DNA of 64,000 nt from Clostridium beijerinckii. Lineage in GTDB: Bacteria > Bacillota > Clostridia > Clostridiales > Clostridiaceae. Below, piece after piece: positions 15,413-24,286 of the stretch. The notes under the pieces are model-generated. The model was given only the letters and a program-made list of their open reading frames with translations, ran no database searches and was not told the origin of the DNA. The first letter of the stretch is position 1. Each line of letters opens with the position of its first letter. Both the position numbers and the translations under genes were made by a program. The DNA is taken from assembly GCF_036699995.1 (NCBI RefSeq), contig NZ_CP144906.1, positions 2,495,001 through 2,559,000 on the forward strand, given 5' to 3'.

Positions 15413-16168
15413 ATGGGAGGTTTACTAATTTTCAAGAATGAAAGATTTGGAGAAATAAGATGGGTAAAAATTAATAATAAAGATTATGCTGTTGGGATTG
15501 ATATAGCAAAAGCTTTAGGATATAAAAAGCCTAATGATGCAATTTCAAGACACTGTAGAGGGTCCGTGAAACACGGAGTAGGGGTAGTAACGGGGAAAAG
15601 AAAAGATGGAACTGATGCTATCCAAAATGTAGAAATGAGTGTAATTCCTGAAGGAGATATATATCGCTTAGTCGCTAAATCTGAATTACCAGGTGCAGAG
15701 AAATTTGAAGCCTGGATTTTTGATGAGGTGTTACCTTGCATAAGGAAAACAGGGATGTATGCTACAGATGAATTATTAGATAATCCAGATTTACTTATTG
15801 CTGCAGCTACTAAGTTAAAAGAAGAGAGAAAAGCAAGGTTGGAAGCCGAAAATAAAGTAAAATTACTAGAACCTAAAGGGGAATTTTATGATGATGTTGC
15901 AGGCTCTAAAGATTCTATTGAAATGGGCCATGTTGCAAAGGTTCTTGGCATTAAAAGAATGGGAAGAAATAGACTATTTTCATTATTAAGAGAAAAGAAA
16001 GTCTTGGATAAAAATAATATTCCTTATCAGCAGTTTGTAGACATGAGGTATTTTCGAGTATTAGAGCAAAAATATACAGTACCAAATGGAGAGACTAAAA
16101 TCAATATAAAAACAATGGTATTTCAAAAAGGAATAGAATTTATAAGGAAAAAGATTAATGAGCCATGA
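15413..16168 (+). CDS. Phage antirepressor (BRO-N plus ANT/KilA-C)
   Basis: 251 residues. Residues 4-110 match BRO-N (IRWVKINNKDYAVGIDIAKALGYKKPNDAISRHC, then EMSVIPEGDIYRLVAKSELPGAEKFEAWIFDEVLP). Residues 135-245 match the ANT/KilA-C domain (MGHVAKVLGI, GRNRLFSLLREKKVLDKNNIPYQQFVDMRYF). Antirepressors bind phage repressors lacking autocleavage, which suits the XRE repressor at 10918. AAAAAGGGGATAATCAAA precedes the ATG. It is the last gene of the recognisable phage-type early region. Confidence 0.9.
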   Translation: MGGLLIFKNERFGEIRWVKINNKDYAVGIDIAKALGYKKPNDAISRHCRGSVKHGVGVVTGKRKDGTDAIQNVEMSVIPEGDIYRLVAKSELPGAEKFEAWIFDEVLPCIRKTGMYATDELLDNPDLLIAAATKLKEERKARLEAENKVKLLEPKGEFYDDVAGSKDSIEMGHVAKVLGIKRMGRNRLFSLLREKKVLDKNNIPYQQFVDMRYFRVLEQKYTVPNGETKINIKTMVFQKGIEFIRKKINEP

Positions 16169-16200
16169 GTCAAGTTACTTAATGAAGAAAGTACAAAAAA

Positions 16201-16231
16201 TAGAAGCTTATCATATAAAGACAAGCTTCTA
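16201..16231. terminator. Hairpin between antirepressor and DUF2922 genes
   Basis: TAGAAGCTT and AAGCTTCTA pair around a 13-base loop, between convergent genes. T-runs are weak. Confidence 0.5.
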
Positions 16232-16246
16232 TAATGTTACTCAAAA

Positions 16247-16465
16247 CTAAGCTACATCAAATTTAGTAACTTGTCGTTGAGTAACTTGAGCACCAGATTT
16301 CTTAACTAAATCACCAGAATTAGTTTTGAAAACATTCTTAGCAATTACAGTATCCATAAGTGCGTTAACCTCATCTTTTGTAAGAGTAGGTTTAACACCA
16401 GAAACACTTAAAGTACTTTTTTCACCAGCTACAGTTAAAAAAGTCATAGATAAAGAATATTCCAT
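16247..16465 (-). CDS. DUF2922-family protein
   Basis: 72 residues: MEYSLSMTFLTVAGEKSTLSVSGVKPTLTKDEVNALMDTVIAKNVFKTNSGDLVKKSGAQVTQRQVTKFDVA. The beta-rich layout and the LTKDEVNALMDTIIxxNVF block match DUF2922 as I recall it. The family is uncharacterised but regularly accompanies DUF1659, YvrJ and small sigma factors in clostridia. No signal or membrane segment. GGGGGGAAATTAA precedes the ATG. It lies downstream of the DUF1659 gene on the same strand, with a palindrome between. Confidence 0.8.
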   Translation of the reverse strand: MEYSLSMTFLTVAGEKSTLSVSGVKPTLTKDEVNALMDTVIAKNVFKTNSGDLVKKSGAQVTQRQVTKFDVA

Positions 16466-16492
16466 TTAATTTCCCCCCAATCTTAAGTAGAG

Positions 16493-16551
16493 AACTCGAA
16501 TCTATGATTCGGTGTGAATCACTTACTCAGCGAACGAATGTGAGTCGAGTT
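16493..16551. repeat. Imperfect palindrome between DUF1659 and DUF2922
   Basis: AACTCGA (16493-16499) and TCGAGTT (16545-16551) bracket further short complementary segments (GATTCG, CGAATG). It could form an intercistronic RNA hairpin that sets the expression ratio of the two genes. Confidence 0.45.
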
Positions 16552-16580
16552 TCCTACAATATTTTTTTTAGAATAAGATC

Positions 16581-16805
16581 CTAAGCATTTGCTAAGCTAG
16601 AAGATTCATTAATAAAATAATCTCTAGTATTAGCTTCCATAACACCTTTAATTGCATCTGCGACAGCATAGACATTCTCAGGTGTAGCATCTGTTTTTAT
16701 ACCTGAGAAAGTTTTCTTGGTATAAATTGGGTCCCCAGCTTTATCTAAAGCTTTTTGAACCTCGATACTAAGAGAAACTGAGTCGATAGTTTTAGTTACA
16801 GCCAT
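16581..16805 (-). CDS. DUF1659-family protein
   Basis: 74 residues: starts MAVTKTIDSVSLSIEVQKAL and contains TKKTFSGIKTDATPENVYAVADAI, which matches DUF1659 as recalled. The protein is small, soluble and of unknown function. The ATG at 16805 follows AAGGAGG; longer in-frame starts would include this site. With the downstream DUF2922 gene it forms a two-gene operon. These families often occur with YvrJ and a UviA-like sigma factor; here that partner module is elsewhere in the window (0.3 and 45 kb). Confidence 0.8.
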   Translation of the reverse strand: MAVTKTIDSVSLSIEVQKALDKAGDPIYTKKTFSGIKTDATPENVYAVADAIKGVMEANTRDYFINESSSLANA

Positions 16806-16939
16806 AGTTTTAACCTCCTTCATTTTGTTTTCATAAATGATATATGGATAAATGCTTAACATTACATAAATAGATAAAATTTATTTGTTTTTTATGAACA
16901 AAAGAACTAAAACAGATTAAAGATATTGAAAGGATGAAT

Positions 16940-17656
16940 ATGAAAAGTGAATGTTTCATCGAAGGACAAATTAGTATATTTGATTTACCTGCTATAGAAG
17001 TTATAAAACCCAAGAAAATTATTATTAAAGAAGAAACTAAAGAAGTGGATAAGTTTTATGCAATCACTAGATTATATTCACAAAGTTGTAGCAGAATAGT
17101 TAAGACACTGAGTGGCGCAGTGTTAGTTGAATTAGACGATAAAACTTTGTATTTTAATGCAAGTGGCATAAATGAGTTTAGTCTACCTAAAGATGTGGGA
17201 ATCATGCCTGGAGAAGAAATACTTATTGCGAATAGTGATAAGAAAATAAATGAAACACAAAAACAAAAGTTAGAGGCTCTTAAGCCTAAACAATATATCA
17301 AAAGAAAAGGTGATGCTAATTTAATAATACCTGGAGAAAAAACTATAGTGATAAATCCAAAAGGATGGATATTAGAATATAATCAAAAGCCAAGTTATCA
17401 TTCAAATGAACTAATTAATACGGAATTTAATCTTGAAATTAATGAGGTGGATGATAAAAAGAATAAAATAGATCTTGAAACGAATGATATAGAATTTAAG
17501 ATTGACGATGAGGTTAATATTGAATATCAAGGCATAAAGACCGTTGGGAAGGTTGTTAGGGTATATAATAATGGAGAAACCGTGAATGTGAAATGGGATG
17601 GAAAACAAACAGCTTTTTATTATAAGAATGTAAGTAAGATAAATAATCCTAAATAA
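16940..17656 (+). CDS. Hypothetical protein, possibly phage-derived
   Basis: 238 residues. The N-terminus MKSECFIEGQISIFDLPAI resembles the short conserved opening of several phage or mobile-element proteins. The C-terminal 55 residues (KIDDEVNIEYQGIKTVGKVVRVYNNGETVNVKWDGKQTAFYYKNV) look like a Tudor/SH3-like beta-barrel. No enzymatic motif is seen. The ATG at 16940 has GAAAGG at good spacing; the ATG at 16934 is too close. It is monocistronic or leads to the 45-aa membrane protein 70 bases downstream. Confidence 0.65.
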   Translation: MKSECFIEGQISIFDLPAIEVIKPKKIIIKEETKEVDKFYAITRLYSQSCSRIVKTLSGAVLVELDDKTLYFNASGINEFSLPKDVGIMPGEEILIANSDKKINETQKQKLEALKPKQYIKRKGDANLIIPGEKTIVINPKGWILEYNQKPSYHSNELINTEFNLEINEVDDKKNKIDLETNDIEFKIDDEVNIEYQGIKTVGKVVRVYNNGETVNVKWDGKQTAFYYKNVSKINNPK

Positions 17657-17726
17657 ATGATTTCAGTTGATTAAGCTTGTATAAATTAGGCAATTATTAA
17701 GATAGAAAGAATTTAGGAGGATCTTT

Positions 17727-17864
17727 ATGGTTGATATAATAAATTATTTATATAATATGGTTCTATTTCTATTATGGGGATGTTTATTTATTTCAGTAGC
17801 AGTAGTTGGTTACATAATAGGGATAATAAAATATGCTAAAAAATTTATAGTTCTTAATCAATAA
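17727..17864 (+). CDS. 45-aa single-span membrane protein
   Basis: MVDIINYLYNMVLFLLWGCL begins a protein with one long hydrophobic helix (about residues 10-35) and a short basic tail ending KKFIVLNQ. TAGGAGGATCTTT is a strong ribosome site. A hairpin follows at 17926-17949. No family is recognised. Small single-span proteins in such islands can be holin-like or toxin-like; there is no direct evidence for either. Confidence 0.55.
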   Translation: MVDIINYLYNMVLFLLWGCLFISVAVVGYIIGIIKYAKKFIVLNQ

Positions 17865-17925
17865 TTAGAGAAAATAAAAATTAATAATATGGTCAATAAA
17901 GAAAATATTTAGGTGATTTATAGTG

Positions 17926-17949
17926 TAGCAACATAAACAAATGTTGCTA
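17926..17949 (+). terminator. Hairpin terminator after the 45-aa gene
   Basis: TAGCAACAT and ATGTTGCTA form a perfect 9-bp stem with a 6-base loop, followed by TATTTATTTTT. Confidence 0.7.
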
Positions 17950-18126
17950 TATTTATTTTTCTCTAGATGTAGATAATTATTCCTAGATGAAAAGTATGGA
18001 TTATATAGTATAATAAGTTATTCTCATAATGTTTAATTGTAGAAGAATGTATAGGTCAGATGACAAATTTAAAACAGAAGTTAAAATAATAACTTCCTAG
18101 AATCTTAATTAGTAGTTACGCTAAAG

Positions 18127-18318
18127 ATGATAGGAGAAGCTAATGGCTCAGTTATAGAAGCAAGGGGGAGAAATCCGGAAGTGACATTAAACGAGATTAT
18201 AGAATCCAAACTTAAAATCAAGAGATATAAATATGAATCAAGATCTATGGAAGCAATACTCGAAATGAGTATGCTGACTAATGCGAAAAAAGTGGGAGCA
18301 ATCATATCTTCCATCTAA
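18127..18318 (+). CDS. Doubtful 63-aa ORF, possible gene remnant
   Basis: MIGEANGSVIEARGRNPEVT begins a 63-aa frame that is open for some distance upstream, but no ribosome site precedes the ATG. The composition is protein-like and the ORF ends at TAA. It may be the 3' remnant of a larger gene whose 5' part is lost. I recognise no family. The surrounding 17950-18488 holds nothing else that I can support. Confidence 0.3.
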   Translation: MIGEANGSVIEARGRNPEVTLNEIIESKLKIKRYKYESRSMEAILEMSMLTNAKKVGAIISSI

Positions 18319-18488
18319 GAAACAATTAAAATTGCATGTAGATGAAGAACAATTTTTACGCTAATGACAAAAAAATAAGATATATATAATCGTTAAGGTT
18401 TGGCCAGAAATATTAGCTAAATCAAATTTTGAAATAGAACGATTGAAATTTATGTGTTATTGCGAAACTAAGCTTTAACTTTGATGAA

Positions 18489-18536
18489 AAAGATATTTGA
18501 TTCAGAATACTAGAAATCAAGTATCTTTTTTATTTT
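18489..18536 (+). terminator. Terminator-like hairpin upstream of hcp1
   Basis: AAAGATATTTGATT pairs with AATCAAGTATCTTT (one mismatch), followed by TTTTATTTTTT. It insulates hcp1 from upstream transcription. Confidence 0.7.
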
Positions 18537-18578
18537 TTCACGTATAGAAATAAAAAGAAATTTATTAATTTTAGAATA

Positions 18579-18592
18579 GTAACGTGTGTTAC
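18579..18592. promoter_or_regulatory. GTAAC-N4-GTTAC palindrome in the hcp1 promoter
   Basis: GTAACGTGTGTTAC lies 110 bp upstream of hcp1, 17 bp before a TATAGT (18610-18615), and so overlaps the expected -35. Its position suits a repressor or a class II activator with shifted spacing. It differs from the TTGAT boxes of the neighbouring genes. Confidence 0.5.
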
Positions 18593-18702
18593 AGAAATGA
18601 TGAAAAGAATATAGTAAACTTTAAATTGCCGAAGTTAAGAAATAATAAAAAGGAATTATTTAATTTTATACAAAAATAAAAGGTAAAATAGGAGGACATA
18701 AT

Positions 18703-20406
18703 ATGTCAATGTTTTGTTATCAATGTCAAGAAACAGCTGGATGTAAGGGCTGTACTAAAGTAGGGGTATGCGGTAAGGATGAGTATGTAGCAAAGGCTCA
18801 AGACTTATTAATATATGTAACTAAAGGACTAGCTATAGTAAGTAATGAAGGAAGAAAAGTTGGAGTTAAGGATAGTAAAGTTGATAAATATATAACAGAA
18901 AACTTATTTACAACAATTACAAACGCTAATTTTGATAGAGATTCTATTTTAGATAGAGTTAAAGAAACTTTAAAATTAAGAGAAGAATTAAAAGCTAAAG
19001 TAATTAGCTCTGGTGGTAAAGTTGGAGAAGTAAAAGTAACTGGTGGTTTCTTCAAGAAAATATTCGGAATGCAAACTACAGAAATGATTATGCCAGAAGC
19101 AGCTACTTGGACAGCTGACAATACAATAGAATTTGATGAAAAAGCAGAAAAGGTTGGAGTTCTTGCAACTGAAAATGAAGATATAAGAAGTTTAAGAGAA
19201 CTTATCACTTATGGATTAAAAGGATTATCTGCTTACATGAAGCATGCTATGAACTTAAAATATAATAATGAAGAAGTTCATGCATTTATGGCAAAAGCAT
19301 TAGCTGCTACAATAGATGATACATTAACAGTTGATGATTATGTTGGACTTGCATTAGAAGCAGGTAAATTTGGTGTAGATGGTATGGCATTACTTGATAA
19401 AGCTAATACTGAAAGCTACGGACATCCAGAAATAACAACAGTAGATATTGGAGTTAGAACTAATCCAGGAATATTAATTTCAGGACATGACTTAAGAGAC
19501 TTAGAAATGTTACTTGAGCAAACAGAAGGTACTGGAGTAGATGTTTATACTCACGGAGAAATGCTTGCTGGGCAATACTATCCAAAATTTAAAAAATATA
19601 GTCATTTTGCAGGAAACTATGGTAATGCATGGTGGAAACAAAAAGAAGAATTTGAAAAATTCAATGGACCAATCCTTATGACTACAAACTGTATAGTTAT
19701 ACCAAAGGATTCTTATAAGAAAAGATTATTTACAACAGGTGCTACAGGAATGCCAGGATGTCCTCATATTGAACCTAAAGCTGATGGAACAAAGGACTTC
19801 TCAAAAGTTATAGCAATGGCTAAAAAATGTAAAGCACCTACTGAAATAGAAAAAGGACAAATAGTTGGAGGTTTTGCTCATAACCAAGTTTTAGCTTTAG
19901 CAGATAAGGTTGTAGATGCAGTTAAATCTGGTGCTATAAAGAGATTCTTTGTAATGGCAGGATGCGATGGTAGAGCTAAATCAAGAGATTACTATGCAGA
20001 ATTCGCACAAAAGTTACCAATGGATACAGTTATATTAACAGCAGGTTGCGCTAAATATAAATATAACAAATTAAACTTAGGTGATATTGGAGGAATTCCA
20101 AGAGTATTAGATGCAGGACAATGTAATGATTCATATTCATTAGTTGTTATAGCACTTAAACTTCAAGAAGTATTTGGATTAAAGAGTGTAAATGAATTAC
20201 CTATATCATACAACATAGCTTGGTATGAACAAAAAGCTGTAATAGTATTATTATCATTATTACACTTAGGAGTTAAAAACATTCACTTAGGACCAACACT
20301 TCCAGCATTCCTTTCACCAAATGTTGCTAAAGTATTAGTAGATAACTTTGGTATTGGTGGAATCACTAATGTAGAAGACGATATGAAGATGTTTATGGAA
20401 GCTTAA
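18703..20406 (+). CDS. hcp: Hybrid-cluster protein (hydroxylamine / NO reductase), first copy
   Basis: 567 residues, full length for the family. The N-terminal cysteine motif [21 protein letters not shown] binds the cubane [4Fe-4S] cluster. Later conserved segments carry the hybrid-cluster ligands: [71 protein letters not shown] and WYEQKA. Hcp reduces nitric oxide and hydroxylamine and detoxifies reactive nitrogen in the cytoplasm. This copy is clearly more divergent than the other two, with an insert near residue 110 and an extra Cys in the first motif. AGGAGG precedes the ATG, and a terminator lies at 20483. Confidence 0.95.
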   Translation: MSMFCYQCQETAGCKGCTKVGVCGKDEYVAKAQDLLIYVTKGLAIVSNEGRKVGVKDSKVDKYITENLFTTITNANFDRDSILDRVKETLKLREELKAKVISSGGKVGEVKVTGGFFKKIFGMQTTEMIMPEAATWTADNTIEFDEKAEKVGVLATENEDIRSLRELITYGLKGLSAYMKHAMNLKYNNEEVHAFMAKALAATIDDTLTVDDYVGLALEAGKFGVDGMALLDKANTESYGHPEITTVDIGVRTNPGILISGHDLRDLEMLLEQTEGTGVDVYTHGEMLAGQYYPKFKKYSHFAGNYGNAWWKQKEEFEKFNGPILMTTNCIVIPKDSYKKRLFTTGATGMPGCPHIEPKADGTKDFSKVIAMAKKCKAPTEIEKGQIVGGFAHNQVLALADKVVDAVKSGAIKRFFVMAGCDGRAKSRDYYAEFAQKLPMDTVILTAGCAKYKYNKLNLGDIGGIPRVLDAGQCNDSYSLVVIALKLQEVFGLKSVNELPISYNIAWYEQKAVIVLLSLLHLGVKNIHLGPTLPAFLSPNVAKVLVDNFGIGGITNVEDDMKMFMEA

Positions 20407-20482
20407 AATAAGTAGTTCTCATTAAAAATGATCAGCGAATGAGCACAATAAAAATGCACCCTATTTATAATCTACAATATAG

Positions 20483-20519
20483 AATCCTAGCTGCGAAATT
20501 GTAGCTAGGATTTATTTTT
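20483..20519 (+). terminator. Terminator after hcp1
   Basis: AATCCTAGCT and AGCTAGGATT form a perfect 10-bp stem with a 10-base loop, then TATTTTTA. Confidence 0.9.
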
Positions 20520-20567
20520 AGGCTTTAGTATCAACGCTTAGTAAATTAAAACAAGGAGGATGATGGA

Positions 20568-21281
20568 ATGAATAATAATTGCGGTAACTGTTGTAATAAT
20601 TGTAGAGGAAATCTTTGTGCAAGCAAGGTTCCAATGTTTGAAAACTTAAATGATGAAGAATTATTAGATATTGTAAATATGATAAATCATAAAGAATATA
20701 TTAAAGGCGATATAATTTTTAGTGAAGGTAATATAGCAAATACACTTTATTTCGTGAATGAAGGAAAAATAAAATTATATAGGTATACTAAAGATGGTAA
20801 AGAACAGATATTACATATACTTTCAGAAGGAGACTTTTTTGGAGAATTAGATCTAATAAAGCCTTCTACGTATAGATTTAACGCTAAAGCAATAGTAGAT
20901 GCTAAGGTATGCACACTTACTAAGGATGAGCTGAAGGATGCAATGATGAGAAAGCCTGAGATTGGAATAAAATTATTAGAAACTGTGAGAGAAAGATTGT
21001 CAAAGGTTGAAGATCTTGTACAGAATCTAGCAACCAAGGATGTGGATTCTAGAATGGCTTATTTAATAACAGATTTAATGACCAGTTATGGAGAAAACAT
21101 TGAAGATAGTATATCTATTAAATTACCAATCTCAAGAGGAGATATGGCGAATTATATTGGAGTAACTCCGGAAACTATAAGTAGAAAACTTAAAAAATTT
21201 GAAGATGAAAAAATAATAAAGATAGTAGGAACTAAGAACATTATAATTTTAGATGAAAAGAAATTAAAGGATTATATATAA
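20568..21281 (+). CDS. FNR/HcpR-type Crp-family regulator with N-terminal Cys cluster
   Basis: 237 residues. Cysteines 5, 8, 9, 12 and 17 form an N-terminal cluster, and Cys115 sits where the fourth [4Fe-4S] ligand of FNR lies. Residues 25-130 form the cyclic-nucleotide-binding-like beta-roll, followed by the long dimer helix. A winged HTH occupies 187-235. Its recognition helix has E202-x-x-S205-R206, as in E. coli FNR, predicting TTGAT half-sites. Three such sites occur in promoters of this cluster. It probably senses NO or redox state through an Fe-S cluster and activates those genes. AAGGAGGATG precedes the ATG. Confidence 0.85.
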   Translation: MNNNCGNCCNNCRGNLCASKVPMFENLNDEELLDIVNMINHKEYIKGDIIFSEGNIANTLYFVNEGKIKLYRYTKDGKEQILHILSEGDFFGELDLIKPSTYRFNAKAIVDAKVCTLTKDELKDAMMRKPEIGIKLLETVRERLSKVEDLVQNLATKDVDSRMAYLITDLMTSYGENIEDSISIKLPISRGDMANYIGVTPETISRKLKKFEDEKIIKIVGTKNIIILDEKKLKDYI

Positions 21282-21301
21282 AAATAAATTTTTATTGATA
21301 T

Positions 21302-21343
21302 TTGATTTCAATCATATTTTATTAAAAGAAATGAGGTTATAAT
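21302..21343 (+). promoter_or_regulatory. FNR-type box and -10 of the DUF2249 promoter
   Basis: TTGATTTCAATCA (21302-21314) lies with its centre 30 bp before TATAAT (21338-21343), putting it near -41.5 relative to the start. This is the class II activation position. No good -35 is present. The same geometry occurs at 24165 and 26593. Confidence 0.8.
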
Positions 21344-21406
21344 GAAGTCAGAAATTAAGTAAAATAAATTTTATAAATAAATAACAGAATTTAGGAGGAA
21401 TTAAAT

Positions 21407-21640
21407 ATGTCAAATTTTGCTGCAACTGTGGATGCTAGAAAATATGAACCAAGAGATAAGCATCCTGTTATTTTTAAAACTTTTGAAAGTTTAGGATCTG
21501 GTGAAAAAATGGAGCTTATAAATGATCATGATCCACGTCCACTACATTATCAATTTATAATGGAACTTCCAGAACAATTTGAATGGGAATACCTCGAAGA
21601 AGGTCCTGAGGTATGGCGAGTTGCAATTACAAAGAAATAA
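21407..21640 (+). CDS. DUF2249-domain protein
   Basis: 77 residues, a single DUF2249 domain: VDARKYEPRDKHPVIFKTFESL followed by DHDPRPLHYQF and FEWEYLEEGPEVWRVAI. The family is small, TusA-like in fold as recalled, and commonly linked to nitric-oxide and nitrite stress genes or hemerythrins. Its role here is probably in redox or metal handling alongside Hcp; the activity is unknown. AGGAGGAATTAAAT precedes the ATG. An FNR-type box drives it, and a hairpin follows at 21653. Confidence 0.9.
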   Translation: MSNFAATVDARKYEPRDKHPVIFKTFESLGSGEKMELINDHDPRPLHYQFIMELPEQFEWEYLEEGPEVWRVAITKK

Positions 21641-21652
21641 ATATTTTAAAGA

Positions 21653-21686
21653 AGATGTTTCAGATATTAATCTAAGGCATCTTTTT
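21653..21686 (+). terminator. Terminator after the DUF2249 gene
   Basis: AGATGTTTCAGA and TCTAAGGCATCT form an imperfect 12-bp stem followed by TTTTT. Confidence 0.65.
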
Positions 21687-21904
21687 GCGTAACAGTAAGG
21701 CGTATTTTACTAAAAAAGTACCTTATAAGATTAGCTAAATCCCATAAGGAAAAAATAACTATATCCTTTGTTATTTTTTTGTTTTACTTAAAAAGTTATA
21801 TTTTATCAGATTATCATACAAAGTTTGCATACGGTGAATTAAAGTAAACTAAAGTGCAAATGATATATACGCACACAAAGTCATAAAAAGATAGGAGGTT
21901 TATT

Positions 21905-22066
21905 ATGGATAGTTATGTTTGTACAGTATGTGGTTATATTTATGATCCAGCGGTAGGGGATTCTGATAATGGTGTTAATCCTGGAACAAAATTTGAAGAT
22001 ATTCCTGATGATTGGGTATGCCCTTTATGTGGAGTACCAAAATCGGATTTTGAAAAAGTAGAATAA
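21905..22066 (+). CDS. Rubredoxin
   Basis: 53 residues: two iron-binding C-x2-C motifs ([15 protein letters not shown] and [13 protein letters not shown]) separated by the usual 30 residues, with the conserved aromatic residues. It is a one-electron carrier used in anaerobes to feed superoxide reductase, flavodiiron NO/O2 reductases or rubrerythrin. Here it lies between DUF2249 and hcp2 and is a plausible donor for stress detoxification. ATAGGAGGTTTATT precedes the ATG, and a strong terminator follows. Confidence 0.97.
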   Translation: MDSYVCTVCGYIYDPAVGDSDNGVNPGTKFEDIPDDWVCPLCGVPKSDFEKVE

Positions 22067-22132
22067 TATGATTATAGGGCATAAATTAGTTTTGAACTAA
22101 AATAGTAGAGAAGCAATGAGCTTGCAAGGGAT

Positions 22133-22165
22133 CGCTATAAAACTAACAGAGTTTGTTTTATAGCG
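22133..22165 (+). terminator. Terminator after rubredoxin
   Basis: CGCTATAAAAC and GTTTTATAGCG form a perfect 11-bp stem, with a T-rich CTCTTTATTT tail. Confidence 0.8.
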
Positions 22166-22360
22166 GCTCTTTATTTCAACAATAAAATAATGTGAATTTC
22201 GAAGAGCTCACATTGAATGTATAATTAAATTATGCGACTAACTAAATCATCATTAAAAATTATAATGAGTTTAATAATGATTTTCAACGTTTGACCAATA
22301 AGGAATAATAATTTAATTTATACAAATAATAATATAGATTAATTTTAAGGAGTGATTTCT

Positions 22361-24019
22361 ATGGATGAAAATCCTATGTTTTGCTATCAGTGTGAGCAAA
22401 CAGCAGGGGGAAAAGGATGCACCAAAATGGGTGTGTGCGGAAAAACACCTGAAATAGCTAATCTTCAAGATTTACTTTTATACCAATGCAAAGGTATAAG
22501 TTGTTATGTCATGGATCTTATAGAAAAAGGCGAGGAAATAGATAAAAGTATAGTTAGTTTTGTAGAAAATTCGTTATTCACTACACTTACAAATGTTAAT
22601 TTTGATGCAGAAGTTCATGTAGAAATGCTTAAGGAATCTCAAAAAATAAAAGAGAGTTTAAGAGATAAAGTGAGTTCTGATAAAGAATATCCAGAACAAG
22701 CAACTTATAACTTAAGTGAAACTAAGGAAGAAATGCTTAAAGATGCAAAAAGAGCTGGAATTATGTTTGACCAAGATTTAGATGCTGATGTAAGATCACT
22801 TAGACAAACAATAGTTTATGGCTTAAAGGGAATAAGTGCATATGGGCATCAAGCAAGGTGTTTAGGTTATTATGATGATCAAGTTGATAATTTCTATTTT
22901 AGAGGATTAGAATGTACAACAAATGATAATTTAAGCGTTGAAGAGTTAATTAGAATGACTATGAGAACCGGTGATATGAGTGTTGCTGTTATGAGTAAAT
23001 TAGATGAAGCTAATACAGGGACTTATAAGAATCCAAGTCCTCATAAAGTTAATGTAAATATTAAAAAGGGACCATTTATCATTGTTTCAGGGCATGATTT
23101 AAGAGACTTAGATATGTTATTAGAACAAACTGAAGGCAAAGGAATTAACATATATACTCATGGTGAAATGATACCTAGTCATGGTTATCCTGAACTTAAA
23201 AAATATGAACACCTTGTAGGAAATTATGGGGGTGCTTGGCAAGATCAACAAAAAGAATTTGATGGTATACCAGGCTGTATTTTAATGACTACAAATTGCT
23301 TGATGAGACCTAGGGAAACATATAAAGATAGAATTTTTACAACAAGTGTAGTTGGATGGGATGGAGTTAAATATATTCCTGCCGACAAAGATGGTCATAA
23401 AGACTTTACACCAATAATAGAAAAAGCATTAGAACTTGGTGGGTTTACAAAAACAGAAGAACCAAAAGAAATTCTTGTTGGGTTTGGTCACCACGCTACA
23501 TTAAGTCATGCAGAAACAATTGTTAATGCAGTTAAGGACGGAAGCATTAGACATTTCTTCTTAATTGGAGGGTGTGATGGCGCTAGGCCAGGAAGAAATT
23601 ACTATACTGAATTTGCAAAGAAGGTTCCAGAAGATTGTGTTATCCTAACCTTAGCATGCGGGAAATATAGATTTAATAAATTAGATTTTGGAGAAGTTGC
23701 TGGACTTCCAAGATTATTAGATGTTGGCCAATGCAATGATGCTTATTCAGCAGTTAGAATTGCAACAGCACTTGCAGATGCATTTGATACCAGTGTAAAT
23801 GGATTACCATTATCAATAGTTCTTTCGTGGTATGAACAAAAAGCGGTTGCTGATCTTTTAGCATTACTTTCATTAGGTATAAAAGGAATGTTCCTTGGGC
23901 CATCACTTCCAGCGTTTATAAGTCCTAATGTATTGCAATATTTAGTTGATACATTTAACTTACAAACAATAAGTGAGCCTGACGAAGATTTAAAAACTTG
24001 CTTAAAACAAAGTGTATAA
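22361..24019 (+). CDS. hcp: Hybrid-cluster protein, second copy
   Basis: 552 residues. CYQCEQTAGGKGCTKMGVCGK binds the cubane cluster. The hybrid-cluster segments [60 protein letters not shown] and SWYEQKAV are all intact. Function as for hcp1: reduction of NO or hydroxylamine. It is much closer to the third copy than to the first. The ATG at 22361 follows TTAAGGAGTG; a GTG nine bases upstream would overlap the ribosome site. A possible promoter, TTGACC-17-TAATTT, lies near 22293. No FNR box is evident. Confidence 0.95.
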   Translation: MDENPMFCYQCEQTAGGKGCTKMGVCGKTPEIANLQDLLLYQCKGISCYVMDLIEKGEEIDKSIVSFVENSLFTTLTNVNFDAEVHVEMLKESQKIKESLRDKVSSDKEYPEQATYNLSETKEEMLKDAKRAGIMFDQDLDADVRSLRQTIVYGLKGISAYGHQARCLGYYDDQVDNFYFRGLECTTNDNLSVEELIRMTMRTGDMSVAVMSKLDEANTGTYKNPSPHKVNVNIKKGPFIIVSGHDLRDLDMLLEQTEGKGINIYTHGEMIPSHGYPELKKYEHLVGNYGGAWQDQQKEFDGIPGCILMTTNCLMRPRETYKDRIFTTSVVGWDGVKYIPADKDGHKDFTPIIEKALELGGFTKTEEPKEILVGFGHHATLSHAETIVNAVKDGSIRHFFLIGGCDGARPGRNYYTEFAKKVPEDCVILTLACGKYRFNKLDFGEVAGLPRLLDVGQCNDAYSAVRIATALADAFDTSVNGLPLSIVLSWYEQKAVADLLALLSLGIKGMFLGPSLPAFISPNVLQYLVDTFNLQTISEPDEDLKTCLKQSV

Positions 24020-24044
24020 ATGTAAATAATAATAATTTAAATAG

Positions 24045-24076
24045 AAACTATCTCAATTTTAGAGATAGTTTTTTTG
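24045..24076 (+). terminator. Terminator after hcp2
   Basis: AAACTATCTC and GAGATAGTTT form a perfect 10-bp stem, followed by TTTTT. Confidence 0.9.
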
Positions 24077-24164
24077 TTATATATAATTATAAATTTAGTA
24101 ATGCAGTATAAATTGAGTCAGTGTTTATTTCATTTTAATTTTAGAATTTGAATTTTTTTAAAAC

Positions 24165-24206
24165 TTGATTGAAATCATATTGTTTTTATTTTTGCAAAGA
24201 TATAAT
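24165..24206 (+). promoter_or_regulatory. FNR-type box and -10 of the reductase-gapN operon
   Basis: TTGATTGAAATCA (24165-24177) has its centre 30 bp before TATAAT (24201-24206). The geometry is identical to that at 21302 and 26593. Confidence 0.8.
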
Positions 24207-24286
24207 AGGCTCATGAGCTAAATGAAACAAGCTTAAGAAAAACAAGCATTAAAATAAAGAACTGAAGAAAAATGAGGAGGATTTCA

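Noticed and set aside
22270..22300. FNR-type box upstream of hcp2
   Set aside because: AATGATTTTCAACG has only one TGAT half-site and no TATAAT at the 30-bp spacing.
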